Shown here: piece after piece, positions 8,446-16,812 of the stretch | How positions within the stretch are numbered: the first letter of the stretch is position 1 | Layout of the letters: the number at the start of each line of letters is the position of its first letter | NCBI GenBank assembly: GCA_002154345.1 | Contig: MUNB01000089.1 | Coordinates: forward strand, 1-36,456 | Length of the DNA: 36,456 nt | DNA from: Streptomyces griseus | GTDB lineage: Bacteria; Actinomycetota; Actinomycetes; Streptomycetales; Streptomycetaceae | Direction of reading: 5' to 3' | Notes under the pieces: model-generated | What the model was told of the DNA's origin: nothing | Database searches by the model: none | Seen by the model: only the letters and a program-made list of their open reading frames with translations | Program-made: the position numbers and the translations under genes

Positions 8446-9696
8446 TCATGCCGTGACCAGCGTCTGCGCTTCGAGGTCGTCGCGGCCGAGGCCGAACTCC
8501 TGGTGCAGGGCGTTGACCGCCTCCGGTACCCGGTCCAGCGGGACGATCGCCGAGACCCGCAGGTTGGTCGAGGAGACCCAGCTCGGGGTGGCGTCCAGCC
8601 GGGCCAGTACGGCGAGGAGCCGTGCGGTGCAGTCGGGCCGGTTCAGCAGGCCCACCCCCACCAGCGAGACCTTGCCGACCTTCTCGTCGACCTCCGTCTC
8701 GCAGCCCAGGTGCGCGGCGATCCGGTCGATGGCCTCCCGCGCGGCGGGCAGCCTGCTGCCGGGCACGGCGAACCCCATCCGGAGGCCCGGACCGTCCGGG
8801 ACGCCGAAGGAGAGCAGGTCGATGGGGACGGCGGACCGGGCCAGTTCGGTGAGGATGTCCGCCGCGAGACCGTCGCGTACACGGTCCGAGCGGGTGAGGG
8901 CCATCGCGATGTTCATGTCGTGCGCGACGGCGGTGACAGGTTCCTGCGTTTCGAGCATGTCGGCGCTCCGTCCGAGGATGGTGGTTCCGGGTTCTGCCGA
9001 GAACGAGCCGCGTACCACCACGTCCAGACCGTTGGCCGCGGCCAGTTCCACCGCACGCGAATGCATCACCCGCGCCCCGGCGAAAGCCATTTCGGCCATC
9101 ACCGCCGCGTCGACGGTGGGCAGCACGCGCGCTTCCGGTACGACCCGGGGGTCGGCGGTGTAGATCCCCGGAACGTCCGTGTGGATCTCGCAGGCGCGGG
9201 CGCCGAGCACGGCCGCCAGCGCCACCGCGGTGGTGTCCGAACCACCGCGGCCGAGTGTGATCACGTCTCCTCTCCCGTCACCGCCCTGGAAGCCGGAGAC
9301 CACGACGACCCGGCCGCGCCCCAGTTCGGCGAGCAGCCGGCCCGTCTCGATCGCGGAGATCATCCCCGCGCCGTACGTGCCGCTCACGCGGATGCCCGCC
9401 TGCGGCCCGGTCAGCGAGACGGCGGGCAGCCCCCGGTCGTGCAGGGCGACGGCGAGCAGCGCGGCGGCGGCGTTCTCCCCCGTGGTGAGCAGTTGGTCGA
9501 GCTCCCGGGGCGGTGGCGCGGCGCCGAGCTCCGCGGCCGCCGCCAGCAGGACGTCGGTCTCCTCGCCCCGGGCCGAGACGACGACCACCGAGCCCCGCTC
9601 CACGGAATGGGAACGGGCGACGACCTCCGCGACCTGGCGGATTTTCTCGGGAGTCGCCAAGGAACTCCCGCCGAACTTCTGGATCGCTGCTGGCAT
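8446..9696 (-). CDS. Cluster-encoded aspartokinase with divergent ACT region
   Basis: 416-aa aspartate kinase. The kinase domain opens with IQKFGGSSLATPEKI and includes GRGGSDTTAVALAAVLGA and the HTDVPGIYTADPR substrate loop. Two C-terminal ACT domains follow, with VGKVSLVGVGL in the second. It phosphorylates aspartate, feeding aspartate semialdehyde to the GriI-like aldolase. In the first ACT domain the segment after IDLL reads SFGVPDGPGLRMGF. This is two residues shorter than, and quite unlike, the effector-binding segment of Corynebacterium LysC (compared from memory), so lysine/threonine feedback may be lost. ATG 9696 is preferred over 9744 because GAGGAC precedes it. It is the first gene of the 3,4-AHBA operon, divergent from creE. 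Confidence 0.93.
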   Translation of the reverse strand: MPAAIQKFGGSSLATPEKIRQVAEVVARSHSVERGSVVVVSARGEETDVLLAAAAELGAAPPPRELDQLLTTGENAAAALLAVALHDRGLPAVSLTGPQAGIRVSGTYGAGMISAIETGRLLAELGRGRVVVVSGFQGGDGRGDVITLGRGGSDTTAVALAAVLGARACEIHTDVPGIYTADPRVVPEARVLPTVDAAVMAEMAFAGARVMHSRAVELAAANGLDVVVRGSFSAEPGTTILGRSADMLETQEPVTAVAHDMNIAMALTRSDRVRDGLAADILTELARSAVPIDLLSFGVPDGPGLRMGFAVPGSRLPAAREAIDRIAAHLGCETEVDEKVGKVSLVGVGLLNRPDCTARLLAVLARLDATPSWVSSTNLRVSAIVPLDRVPEAVNALHQEFGLGRDDLEAQTLVTA

Positions 9697-9770
9697 ATGT
9701 CCTCGCACCGGATGATCGGGGCACATGACGTTGCGCGCATTCATTTCTACACATCGGCGATGGGTACCGG

Positions 9771-9788
9771 ATCACGGATACACGTGAT
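9771..9788. promoter_or_regulatory. Operator site B (ATCACG-GATACA-CGTGAT)
   Basis: 18-bp dyad with both half-sites matching the consensus exactly. It lies 75 bases upstream of the aspartokinase start, so it most likely governs the 3,4-AHBA operon on the minus strand. A second copy (site E) sits nearer the creE-like gene. Confidence 0.75.
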
Positions 9789-9848
9789 GTAGGGCTTCGG
9801 CGTTCCGGAAATCCGCGGATGCCCGAACTCCGCGCGCGGGCCGCCGAT

Positions 9849-9866
9849 ATCCCGCGTTGGCGTGAT
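9849..9866. promoter_or_regulatory. Operator site E (ATCCCG-CGTTGG-CGTGAT)
   Basis: 18-bp dyad differing from the consensus at one base of the left half. It lies 82 bases upstream of the creE-like start and probably controls the nitrous-acid operon. Its 78-base distance from site B suggests one site per divergent promoter. Confidence 0.6.
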
Positions 9867-9947
9867 GTGCCGCCGCGGCGATACGGCATAGCGTCCGCGG
9901 GGTAGTCCGATTGTTCTCCGTGTACGGCCCGGGGCCCGAGGAGTGTC

Positions 9948-12092
9948 ATGCCGAATGACAGCGCAAGGCCGTTCACCGGCCAGGAGACGGACGAGGGCCG
10001 GGCGGCCGGTGATCCGGCGTCGGCCTCTTCGACGGCGGCTTCGGCTTCGACGCCGGCCGATGGGGGCGTCACCCGCATCTGTGTGGTCGGCGCGGGCCCG
10101 CGCGGCATCTCGGTGGTGGAGCGGCTCTGCGCCAACGCCGGTCTCCCGTACGCACGCGAGCGCCGGTACGCCGTGCACCTGGTCGACCCGTTTCCGGACG
10201 GCGGACAGGTGTGGCGCACCGGCCAGCGGGCCGAGTTGCTGATGAACACGGTGGCGTCGCAGATCACGCTGTACTGCGACGAGTCCGTGGACTGCGCGGG
10301 GCCGGTCGTGCCCGGCCCGAGCCTGCACCAGTGGGCGGCCCTGCTGGAGGAGCTGGGCTCGGGCGGGCTGCCGGCCGACGTCCGCCGGGAGGCGGCGGCG
10401 CTGGGACCCGACGCGTACCCCACGCGCCGGCTCTACGGGCACTATCTGATGTGGGTCCTGGACCGGCTGCGGCGCGGCGCTCCGCCCAACCTGACCATCA
10501 CGGTCCATCACGCCACGGCCGTGGCGCTGCGCGACGCCCCGGGCGGCCGGCGGACCCAGGTGGTCACGCTGGACCGGGGCGGCGAGCTGGCCGAGCTGGA
10601 CGCGGTGGTCCTGGCCCAGGGCCACGTACCGGTGGAACCGACCGCGCGGGAGCGGGAGTTCGGGCGGTACGCGCGGCGCAACGGACTCCTCTACTTCCCG
10701 CCCGCCAACCCCGCCGAGGTGGACTTCGCCGCGATCGGGGCGGGGCAGCCGACCGGGCTGCTGGGGATGGGGCTGACGTTCTTCGACGTCGTCGCGCTGC
10801 TGACCGGCGGGCGCGGCGGGGTGTTCGAGCGCGACGGCGGCGGGGCGCTGGTGTACCGCCCGTCGGGTTTGGAGCCGGTGCTGTACGCGGGGTCGCGGCG
10901 CGGAATTCCGTACCACGCGCGCGGTGAGAACGAGAAGGGCGTCTCCGGGCGGCACGAGCCGCTGTTCCTGACCCCTTCGGTCATCGAGGAGCTGCGCGAG
11001 CGGCACCGGAGCACCGGAACGCTGTCCTTCAACGAGCACGTCTGGCCGCTGGTCTCCCGGGAGGTGCGCGCGGTCTACTACCGGGCGCTGCTCGCCGAGC
11101 GGGGCGAGCCGGCGGCCGGTGCGGTGTTCTGCGCGGAGTTCGTGGCCCGGGGTGGCCCCGAGGGCGCCGAGGAGGCCGCGCTGCTGGACCGTCACGGCAT
11201 TCCGGCGGAGCGGCGCTGGTCCTGGCCGCTGATCGAACGGCCCTACGGTGAGCGGGAGTTCGCGGACCGGTGGGTGTTCCAGGGGTGGCTGCTCGGCCAT
11301 CTGCGCGAGGATGTGGCCGAGGCGCTGAAGGGCAATGTGAGCAGCCCGTTGAAGGCGGCCCTGGACGTGCTGCGCGATCTGCGCAACGAGATACGGCTGG
11401 TGGTCGACCACGCAGGCATCAGCGGCCGTTCGTACCGCGACGAGCTGCGGGCCTGGTACACCCCGCTCAACGCGTATCTCTCGATCGGCCCGCCCGCCCG
11501 CCGGATCGAGGAGCTGATCGCCCTCGTCGAGGCCGGCGTCGTCCGGATGTGCCTGCCCGGGGTGCGGGCCGAACCGGAGCCGGAACACGGCGGGTTCGTC
11601 CTCCGGTCGGCCGGGGCGCCCGCCTCCGGCGTACGGGTCTCGGCGCTGATCGAGGCGCGGCTCAGCGAGCCCGACCTCCGCTCCACCACCGATCCGCTGC
11701 TGCGCTCGCTGCTGCGCTCGGGCCAGTGCGCGCCGTACCGGATCCCGGACGGCGCCGGCGGGTTCCACGAGACCGGCGGGGTGGCCGTCTCGCGCAGGCC
11801 GTACCACCTGCTGGACGCGGCCCGCCGCCCGCATCCGCGCCGGTTCGCCTTCGGGGTGCCCACCGAGTCCGTGCACTGGGTGACGGCGGCGGGCGTACGT
11901 CCCGGCGTCAACTCGGTCATCCTCGGCGACAGCGACGCCATCGCGCGCCGCTGCCTGGCGGCGGTCCGGCCGGCCGCCGCGGCCCCGGCCCGCCACGACG
12001 CCCCGCTGCGCCGCCACATCCCGCTGCCCTGGCTGCCCACCAGCTGCCCGCCGGCGGCCGTCCCCGCCCCCACCGCCCAAGGAGCCTCATGA
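9948..12092 (+). CDS. creE: CreE-like flavin-dependent aspartate N-monooxygenase (nitrosuccinate-forming)
   Basis: 714-aa FAD/NAD(P)-binding protein of the CreE type. The FAD motif ICVVGAGPRGISVVERL is at about residues 44-60. The second nucleotide-binding region GLLGMGLTFFDVVALL is at about 265-280, and a large C-terminal part follows. The first 40 residues are Ala/Ser/Gly-rich and probably disordered. CreE, FzmM and related enzymes oxidise L-aspartate three times at nitrogen to nitrosuccinate using NADPH and oxygen. The downstream CreD-like lyase, coupled by an ATGA overlap, makes this assignment strong; only the aspartate specificity is inferred. GAGGAG lies four bases upstream of ATG 9948. 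The gene is divergent from the aspartokinase operon, with operators B and E between them. Confidence 0.9.
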   Translation: MPNDSARPFTGQETDEGRAAGDPASASSTAASASTPADGGVTRICVVGAGPRGISVVERLCANAGLPYARERRYAVHLVDPFPDGGQVWRTGQRAELLMNTVASQITLYCDESVDCAGPVVPGPSLHQWAALLEELGSGGLPADVRREAAALGPDAYPTRRLYGHYLMWVLDRLRRGAPPNLTITVHHATAVALRDAPGGRRTQVVTLDRGGELAELDAVVLAQGHVPVEPTAREREFGRYARRNGLLYFPPANPAEVDFAAIGAGQPTGLLGMGLTFFDVVALLTGGRGGVFERDGGGALVYRPSGLEPVLYAGSRRGIPYHARGENEKGVSGRHEPLFLTPSVIEELRERHRSTGTLSFNEHVWPLVSREVRAVYYRALLAERGEPAAGAVFCAEFVARGGPEGAEEAALLDRHGIPAERRWSWPLIERPYGEREFADRWVFQGWLLGHLREDVAEALKGNVSSPLKAALDVLRDLRNEIRLVVDHAGISGRSYRDELRAWYTPLNAYLSIGPPARRIEELIALVEAGVVRMCLPGVRAEPEPEHGGFVLRSAGAPASGVRVSALIEARLSEPDLRSTTDPLLRSLLRSGQCAPYRIPDGAGGFHETGGVAVSRRPYHLLDAARRPHPRRFAFGVPTESVHWVTAAGVRPGVNSVILGDSDAIARRCLAAVRPAAAAPARHDAPLRRHIPLPWLPTSCPPAAVPAPTAQGAS

Positions 12093-13549
12093 ACGGCGAT
12101 CGGCACGACGTGGGTCTGCTCTCCCCGGTCTGGGCGGGCGGCGGCGCGGAACCGCTGGTCTCCGACCGCGCCTATCTGGAGGCCATGCTGGCGGTGGAGG
12201 TCGCGCTGGCCGAGACCCAGGCCGAACTGGGCATCGTGCCCGCCTCGTCGGTCGGCCCGATCAGGGCGGCGGCCCGCTCGGGCCGGATCGATCCGGTGGC
12301 GCTCGCCCATGGCTCGCGCCGGGCGGCGAACCCGGTCGTCGGGCTCGTCGGGGCGCTGACCGAGGCGGTGGCGGAGCTGTCGCCCGAGGCGGCGGAGCAT
12401 GTGCACCACGGCTGCACCAGTCAGGACGTGCTGGACACCGCGACCGTCCTGGTCGCCGCCCGGGCGCTGCGGTACACCGACGACGCCCTGGTCAGGACGG
12501 CGGACGCGCTGGCGCTGCTGGTGGCGCTCCACCGCGACACCCCGATGGCCGGCCGGACGCTGACGCAGCACGCGGTGCCCATCACCTTCGGGCTCAAGGC
12601 GGCGGGCTGGCTGAGCCTGGTGCTGGACGCGTCGGACCGGCTGAGGGCGGTGCTGGCCACCGGTCTGCCCGCCCAGCTCGGCGGGGCGGCGGGCACCCTG
12701 GCCGCGTACAACGAGTACGCCGTCGGCACCCCGGCGGCGGTCGGCGGCGGGCTGCCCGGCCGGGGCACCGAGCTGGTCGGACCGTTCGCCCGACGCCTCG
12801 GCCTGACCGCCCCCTCGGTGCCCTGGCACGCGCTGCGCACCCCGTTCGCCGACCTGGGCGCGGTGCTCTCCTTCACGGCGGGCGCGCTGGGCAAACTCGC
12901 GGTGGACGTCCAGGGGTTGGCCCGTACGGAGGTGGCGGAGGCGGCCGAGCCGTCCGGCGAGGGCCGTGGCGCCTCCTCGGCCATGCCGCAGAAACGTAAC
13001 CCGGTCCTCGCCACGCTGATCGCCTCGGCCGCCCGCCAGGTGCCGCCGCTCGCCCTCGTCCTCACCCAGGCACTGGTCTCCGAGGACGAGCGGGCGGCGG
13101 GCGGCTGGCACGCGGAGTGGCAGCCGCTGCGGGAGTGCCTGCGGCTGACGGCGGGCGCGGCGGACAGCGCGGCCGAACTGGCCGCCGGACTCGCGGTGTT
13201 CCCGGAGCGGATGCGCGCCAACCTGGAGTCGGGCGAGGGCGAGCTCTTCGCGGAACGGCTCAACGCGCTGCTCGCGCCGACCGTGGGCAAGGCGGCGGCG
13301 AAGCGGCTGCTGGCCCGGCTGTCGGCGGAGGTGGCCGGGGCCTCGGAGGCGGCGTCGGAGGTCACGGAAGCGCGCGCGGCGGCGGGCGGCCCCGGCGCCT
13401 CGTTCGCCGAGCGGCTGGCCGCCGTACCGGAGGCCGCCGCGCTGTTCACCGGCCCCGGGGCGCCGAAGGACCTGCTGGAGCCCTCGGGCTATCTGGGCGC
13501 GGCCGGCATGCTCGCGGACCGGGTCCTGGCCCGGCACGCGGACCGCTGA
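12089..13549 (+). CDS. creD: CreD-like nitrosuccinate lyase (aspartase/fumarase superfamily)
   Basis: 486-aa member of the aspartase/fumarase/argininosuccinate lyase superfamily, closest in style to 3-carboxymuconate cycloisomerase and adenylosuccinate lyase. Conserved region 1 is HGCTSQDVLDTA (about 107-118). The signature loop SSAMPQKRNP (296-305) carries the catalytic serine. CreD splits nitrosuccinate into nitrous acid and fumarate. The start overlaps the creE-like stop (ATGA), an arrangement that fits the CreE-CreD enzyme pair. No purine or arginine genes are nearby, which argues against housekeeping roles. The gene is followed by a hairpin and then a convergent flavoprotein gene. Confidence 0.92.
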   Translation: MNGDRHDVGLLSPVWAGGGAEPLVSDRAYLEAMLAVEVALAETQAELGIVPASSVGPIRAAARSGRIDPVALAHGSRRAANPVVGLVGALTEAVAELSPEAAEHVHHGCTSQDVLDTATVLVAARALRYTDDALVRTADALALLVALHRDTPMAGRTLTQHAVPITFGLKAAGWLSLVLDASDRLRAVLATGLPAQLGGAAGTLAAYNEYAVGTPAAVGGGLPGRGTELVGPFARRLGLTAPSVPWHALRTPFADLGAVLSFTAGALGKLAVDVQGLARTEVAEAAEPSGEGRGASSAMPQKRNPVLATLIASAARQVPPLALVLTQALVSEDERAAGGWHAEWQPLRECLRLTAGAADSAAELAAGLAVFPERMRANLESGEGELFAERLNALLAPTVGKAAAKRLLARLSAEVAGASEAASEVTEARAAAGGPGASFAERLAAVPEAAALFTGPGAPKDLLEPSGYLGAAGMLADRVLARHADR

Positions 13550-13554
13550 GCGAC

Positions 13555-13597
13555 GGGCGCCCGGCACCGGTTCCCGCGATCCGGGATCCGGGCGCCC
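13555..13597. terminator. Inverted repeat between converging genes
   Basis: GGGCGCCCGG (13555-13564) is matched by CCGGGCGCCC (13588-13597) across a 23-base loop, immediately after the creD-like stop and before the end of the converging flavoprotein gene. A terminator is plausible, though the loop is long. Confidence 0.5.
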
Positions 13598-13612
13598 CGC
13601 CGACCGCGCGGG

Positions 13613-15235
13613 TCAGGATCCGACCGGCCTGACGGACTGCGCGTGGCGGAAGACGTTCCGCCGGTCCCAGCGGGACTTGGCACGCTGGAGCGCGGGGTAG
13701 TTCTGCTTCCAGTACAGGTCGTGCCAGGCGACGCCGGAGCGGTTGCGCCGCACCCGGTCGGTGAGATCGCCGTCGGCGTAGTTGATGTAGCAGCCGTCGG
13801 TGACGTCGTCGAGGACGGGCACCCCGCCGGTCGAGGCGTAGACGGTGGAGTAGGCGCGCCGGATGTACGCGAAGTGCTTCGCGTCGTCACCGGGGTTGGC
13901 CCAGGCGGTGCCCCACAGCAGCTTCAGCACGCTGTCGCGGTGCGGCTGGGCGGTCGCGGTCGGGGACACCGCGTTGACCTGGCCGCCGTGTGCGGCGATG
14001 GAGACGACGAAGGCCGGGTGGTCGTAGTCGGAGTCGGTGAGCACCCGGTAGAGGCCGGCCGTCTGCTCGCCGGTGAGCCCCTTGCGGTGGTAGCTGGACT
14101 TGTACTTGTAGCGGTCGGTGGGGTTGCTCATCCAGAACCCGGGCCAGCCGGTGGCCTGGAACCAGGGCAGCCGGTGCAGCTCCTGAACGTTTACGGGGGT
14201 CACGCCCACGCCGTCGTTGACGGCGGCCAGGAAGTCGGCGAGGAGCCGGGAGGCGCCCGGAACGGCGGTGTCCATCTGCACGGCGAGCAGGACGCCGCCG
14301 CCGGCCGCCTTCGGGCCGGGCTCCAGACGGGCGGTCAGCCCGGTGTACGGGGAGGTGGGCGCGCTGTTCTGCTCGTTCCAGAGCCCGTAGTTGTGCACGA
14401 GCCGGGTGAAGCTCCGCTCGTTCAGCCGGTCCCAGGGCCACTGGAGCCAGGTCACCAGGACGTCGGAGGGCGGGGCGGGCAGCAGGGCCGAGAGGTTGGT
14501 TCCGGTCGCGGTGGGCGAGCGGAACCAGTAGCGGGTCACGACGCCGAAGGTGCCGCCGCCACCGCCGGTGTGGGCCCACCAGAGGTCGCGGTTGGGGTCG
14601 TCGGCCTCGCGGGTGGCGATGACGGAGCGGGCCCGCCCGTCGGGGTCGACGACGACGACCTCGACCGCGTACAGATAGTCGACGACCAGCCCGTGGAGGC
14701 GGCTCAGGTTGCCGTAGCCCCCGCCGGTGACATGGCCGCCGACGCCGACCGAGTAGCAGGCTCCGCCGGGCAGGGTGACGCCCCACTGCCGGAACATCAC
14801 CTGGTACATCTCGCCGAGCGTGGCGCCGCCCTCCACCGAGAACGCGTTCATCCGCGCGTCGTGGGCCACCGCGCGCATGGCCGACATGTCGATGATCACC
14901 TTGACGTCCGGGTGGTCGACGAAGTTCTCGTAGCAGTGGCCTCCGCCGCGGACGCTGATCCGCTTGCCGGCCGTCACCGCCTCCTGCACCGCGCTGACCA
15001 CCTGGGCGGTGCTGTTCGGCAGCCGTATCGCCTCGGGCCTGCTGCTGAACAGCTGGTTCTGACCGCTGGTCAGCCCCGAGTAGCGGATGTCCGCCGGGGC
15101 CACGGTCAGCGCGCGGATCTGCCGCGTACGGGCGGGGCTCCCGGACGCCGCCGCCTCGGCCGGCCCGACCAGCGCCGTGGCCCCCACCGCCGCCGCGGTG
15201 CCGGTGAGAAGTCGTCTGCGCGATACCGGGGTCAT
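13613..15235 (-). CDS. Tat-exported berberine-bridge-enzyme-like FAD oxidase
   Basis: 540-aa PCMH-type flavoprotein. A twin-arginine signal (SRRRLLTGTAAAVGA, cleavage likely near 30) predicts export in folded form. The FAD domain has the His anchor in RGGGHCYENF (about H100) and the Cys anchor in GGACYSVGVGGHVTGGGYG (about C160), the pair that gives bicovalently bound FAD. The C-terminal BBE element YINYADGDL is present. Relatives such as AknOx and GilR oxidise alcohols or close rings on mature secondary metabolites. Here it may perform a late extracellular oxidation, with the substrate unknown. GGAGG lies seven bases before ATG 15235. It is divergent from the cupin gene across operator C. 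Confidence 0.9.
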   Translation of the reverse strand: MTPVSRRRLLTGTAAAVGATALVGPAEAAASGSPARTRQIRALTVAPADIRYSGLTSGQNQLFSSRPEAIRLPNSTAQVVSAVQEAVTAGKRISVRGGGHCYENFVDHPDVKVIIDMSAMRAVAHDARMNAFSVEGGATLGEMYQVMFRQWGVTLPGGACYSVGVGGHVTGGGYGNLSRLHGLVVDYLYAVEVVVVDPDGRARSVIATREADDPNRDLWWAHTGGGGGTFGVVTRYWFRSPTATGTNLSALLPAPPSDVLVTWLQWPWDRLNERSFTRLVHNYGLWNEQNSAPTSPYTGLTARLEPGPKAAGGGVLLAVQMDTAVPGASRLLADFLAAVNDGVGVTPVNVQELHRLPWFQATGWPGFWMSNPTDRYKYKSSYHRKGLTGEQTAGLYRVLTDSDYDHPAFVVSIAAHGGQVNAVSPTATAQPHRDSVLKLLWGTAWANPGDDAKHFAYIRRAYSTVYASTGGVPVLDDVTDGCYINYADGDLTDRVRRNRSGVAWHDLYWKQNYPALQRAKSRWDRRNVFRHAQSVRPVGS

Positions 15236-15320
15236 GGTTCTTCCTCCGTTGTCGACGATCCCCGGCGAGCTGCCGGGATGCCTGTTCCGGGGAAGATGTC
15301 ATCGCGACGCGCACCGCCAC

Positions 15321-15338
15321 ATCACGTGATCACGTGAT
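15321..15338. promoter_or_regulatory. Operator site C (ATCACG-TGATCA-CGTGAT), perfect palindrome
   Basis: Perfect 18-bp palindrome, extending to 20 bp (15320-15339), near the middle of the divergent promoter region between the exported flavoprotein and the cupin gene. It is the best match of the five and probably regulates both directions. Confidence 0.8.
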
Positions 15339-15414
15339 GCCCGGCGCACGGCTCCCCGGTTGACTTGACCACGGCAACGACGTGACGACCGTGACGACGA
15401 CCGTGAGGAAGCCG

Positions 15415-15924
15415 ATGAGTATCCCGTGGGGCCCGCAGGGCGCTGGAACAGGATCGGAATCGATTACGTACGTGGCTCCCGGCGAAGGGCCCAGTGTCTG
15501 GGCCCTTCAGGGCGACAAGTACACGGTGAAGGCGGGAAAGGGCACCACCGGCCCGGGATTCACCCTGCTCGAAGGGGAGATAGCCCCGGACAACGGTCCG
15601 CCGATGCACATCCACAACGACGCGGACGAGATCTTCTATCTTCTCGACGGTGAACTCACCGTGGCGTCGGGCGACGAAGTCATCAAGGCGGAGAGCGGCG
15701 CATTCATTTTCATTCCGCGCGGCGCGAAGCACAAATTCCGCAATGACTCCAGCAAAATCACGAAGCTGCTCTTCGTGCTCGCTCCGGCCGGATTCGAGAA
15801 CTTCTTCATGGAGATCGGCTCGCCGGTCGTGCCGGGGAAGGACCGCCCGGACGAGCCGGTCGGCTACGAACAGCTGGTGGTGCAGCGGGCGGAGGACTTC
15901 GGCATGATCATCGTGCCGGAGTGA
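15415..15924 (+). CDS. Single-domain cupin protein
   Basis: 169-aa cupin_2 protein, similar in layout to quercetinase-like small cupins. Motif 1 is GPPMHIHNDADEIFYLLDGEL (ligands about H65, H67 and E72), and motif 2 is PRGAKHKFRN with H106, so a complete 3-His/1-Glu metal site is present. It could be a dioxygenase, isomerase or other metal-dependent enzyme. With no recognised aromatic hydroxylase in the cluster, it is one candidate for an oxygenation step, but that is speculation. ATG 15415 is preferred because GAGGAA lies just upstream; an in-frame GTG at 15382 lacks such a site. It is divergent from the BBE-type gene and ends before a strong hairpin. Confidence 0.88.
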   Translation: MSIPWGPQGAGTGSESITYVAPGEGPSVWALQGDKYTVKAGKGTTGPGFTLLEGEIAPDNGPPMHIHNDADEIFYLLDGELTVASGDEVIKAESGAFIFIPRGAKHKFRNDSSKITKLLFVLAPAGFENFFMEIGSPVVPGKDRPDEPVGYEQLVVQRAEDFGMIIVPE

Positions 15925-15974
15925 GCGTGGTGGTCGCGGTGGCCGCGGCACGACGGCCACCGCGACACGACAGG

Positions 15975-16033
15975 ACACAGCGGCGGAGGCCGCCCACCGA
16001 CACTCCTCCGGTGGGCGGCCTCCGCCGCTGTGT
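15975..16033. terminator. Perfect 24-bp stem-loop, bidirectional terminator
   Basis: Two perfectly complementary 24-base arms (15975-15998 and 16010-16033) with an 11-base loop lie between the cupin gene (+) and the converging DsbA-like gene (-). The strength and position fit termination on both strands. Confidence 0.85.
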
Positions 16034-16078
16034 TCGTCGCTGCTCCTGTGGCTGTTCCTGTCGCTGTTCCGTGGGGGT

Positions 16079-16765
16079 TCAGCCCTGCGCGGCCCGCTTG
16101 AGCAGCGCCTCGTACACGGGACCGGGCTCGTCCCGGTCCACGACGGGGAAGCCGGCCCCCATCGGGCCGAGCCAGTGGCGTTCGACGCCCGGGTTGTGGG
16201 CGTCGAGCCCGCCGGGAGCGAAGACATGCGGGCTGCCCTGCACGGCGTCGCCCAGCGAGACGGCCAGCTGCTCCTCGATGACGGCCCGGGCCCGCCCGCG
16301 CACCAGGGCCCGCTTGAGCTCCTCGGCGTCCACCCCGGCGCACGCGCGGGCGACGGCGAGGATCTCGTGGCGCATGGTGATGGTGCGGCTCTGCCCGAAC
16401 AGCGCCACGCGCAGGGCCAGATCGAGGGTCTCGCTCGCCGCGAGCCCCTGCTCCTTGGCCGCCTCGACGGCCTCCATCGCGGGCAGGGTGCTCACCGGGT
16501 AGGTGTGGTCGGGGCGTTGCCACATCTGCCAGCCGGCCGCCGGCTCCAGCGCGCCGACGACCGGGGTCTCCGCGTCCAGGATCGTCTTGGGCGTGGACAT
16601 CTCGTTGATCAGCTCCAGCGGGAACGCCCGGATGTCGAAGCGCACCCGGTCGTCGAGCCCGAGCGCGGTCCTGGTGGTGTGCAGCCGGTAGAGGGCGAGG
16701 TGGGCCCAGGGGCACCCGATGTCGGCGAAGACGACCAGCGTGCCGGGGGCGACGTCGATGCTCAC
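16079..16765 (-). CDS. DsbA/HCCA-isomerase-family thioredoxin-fold protein with a single-Cys motif
   Basis: 228-aa DSBA-domain protein, cytoplasmic (no signal peptide). The thioredoxin-fold opening VVFADIGCPWAHLALYRL gives the active-site motif C18-P-W-A, so the second Cys of CxxC is missing. It therefore cannot work as a normal dithiol oxidase. Relatives with one Cys or Ser act as glutathione- or mycothiol-using isomerases/transferases (2-hydroxychromene-2-carboxylate isomerase, kappa GST). Last gene of the DAO-NmrA-DsbA operon. It begins with GTG that overlaps the stop of a 16-codon micro-ORF (GTGA). It might conjugate or isomerise a reactive quinone or diazo intermediate; that is inference. 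Confidence 0.82.
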   Translation of the reverse strand: MSIDVAPGTLVVFADIGCPWAHLALYRLHTTRTALGLDDRVRFDIRAFPLELINEMSTPKTILDAETPVVGALEPAAGWQMWQRPDHTYPVSTLPAMEAVEAAKEQGLAASETLDLALRVALFGQSRTITMRHEILAVARACAGVDAEELKRALVRGRARAVIEEQLAVSLGDAVQGSPHVFAPGGLDAHNPGVERHWLGPMGAGFPVVDRDEPGPVYEALLKRAAQG

Positions 16766-16812
16766 CGGGCCACCTCCGCCGGGCCGCGGACGGTATCGCT
16801 GTCGGTGCTCAC
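16762..16812 (-). CDS. 16-aa micro-ORF coupling the NmrA and DsbA-like genes, probably a duplication product
   Basis: GTG at 16812 overlaps the NmrA stop (GTGA), and the TGA at 16764-16762 overlaps the GTG of the DsbA-like gene (GTGA). The peptide reads MSTDSDTVRGPAEVAR. Its ending GPAEVAR resembles the NmrA C-terminus GPAEAIR, and its start MSTD resembles the next protein's MSID. It therefore looks like a local tandem duplication of about 47 bp across the junction. It may be translated only as a coupling device. No function is claimed. Confidence 0.35.
   Translation of the reverse strand: MSTDSDTVRGPAEVAR

Noticed and set aside
9747..12080. Long minus-strand open frame opposite the creE-like gene
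   Set aside because: Gly/Arg/Gln-rich nonsense translation with no motif. It would also run across the operators and the promoter region.
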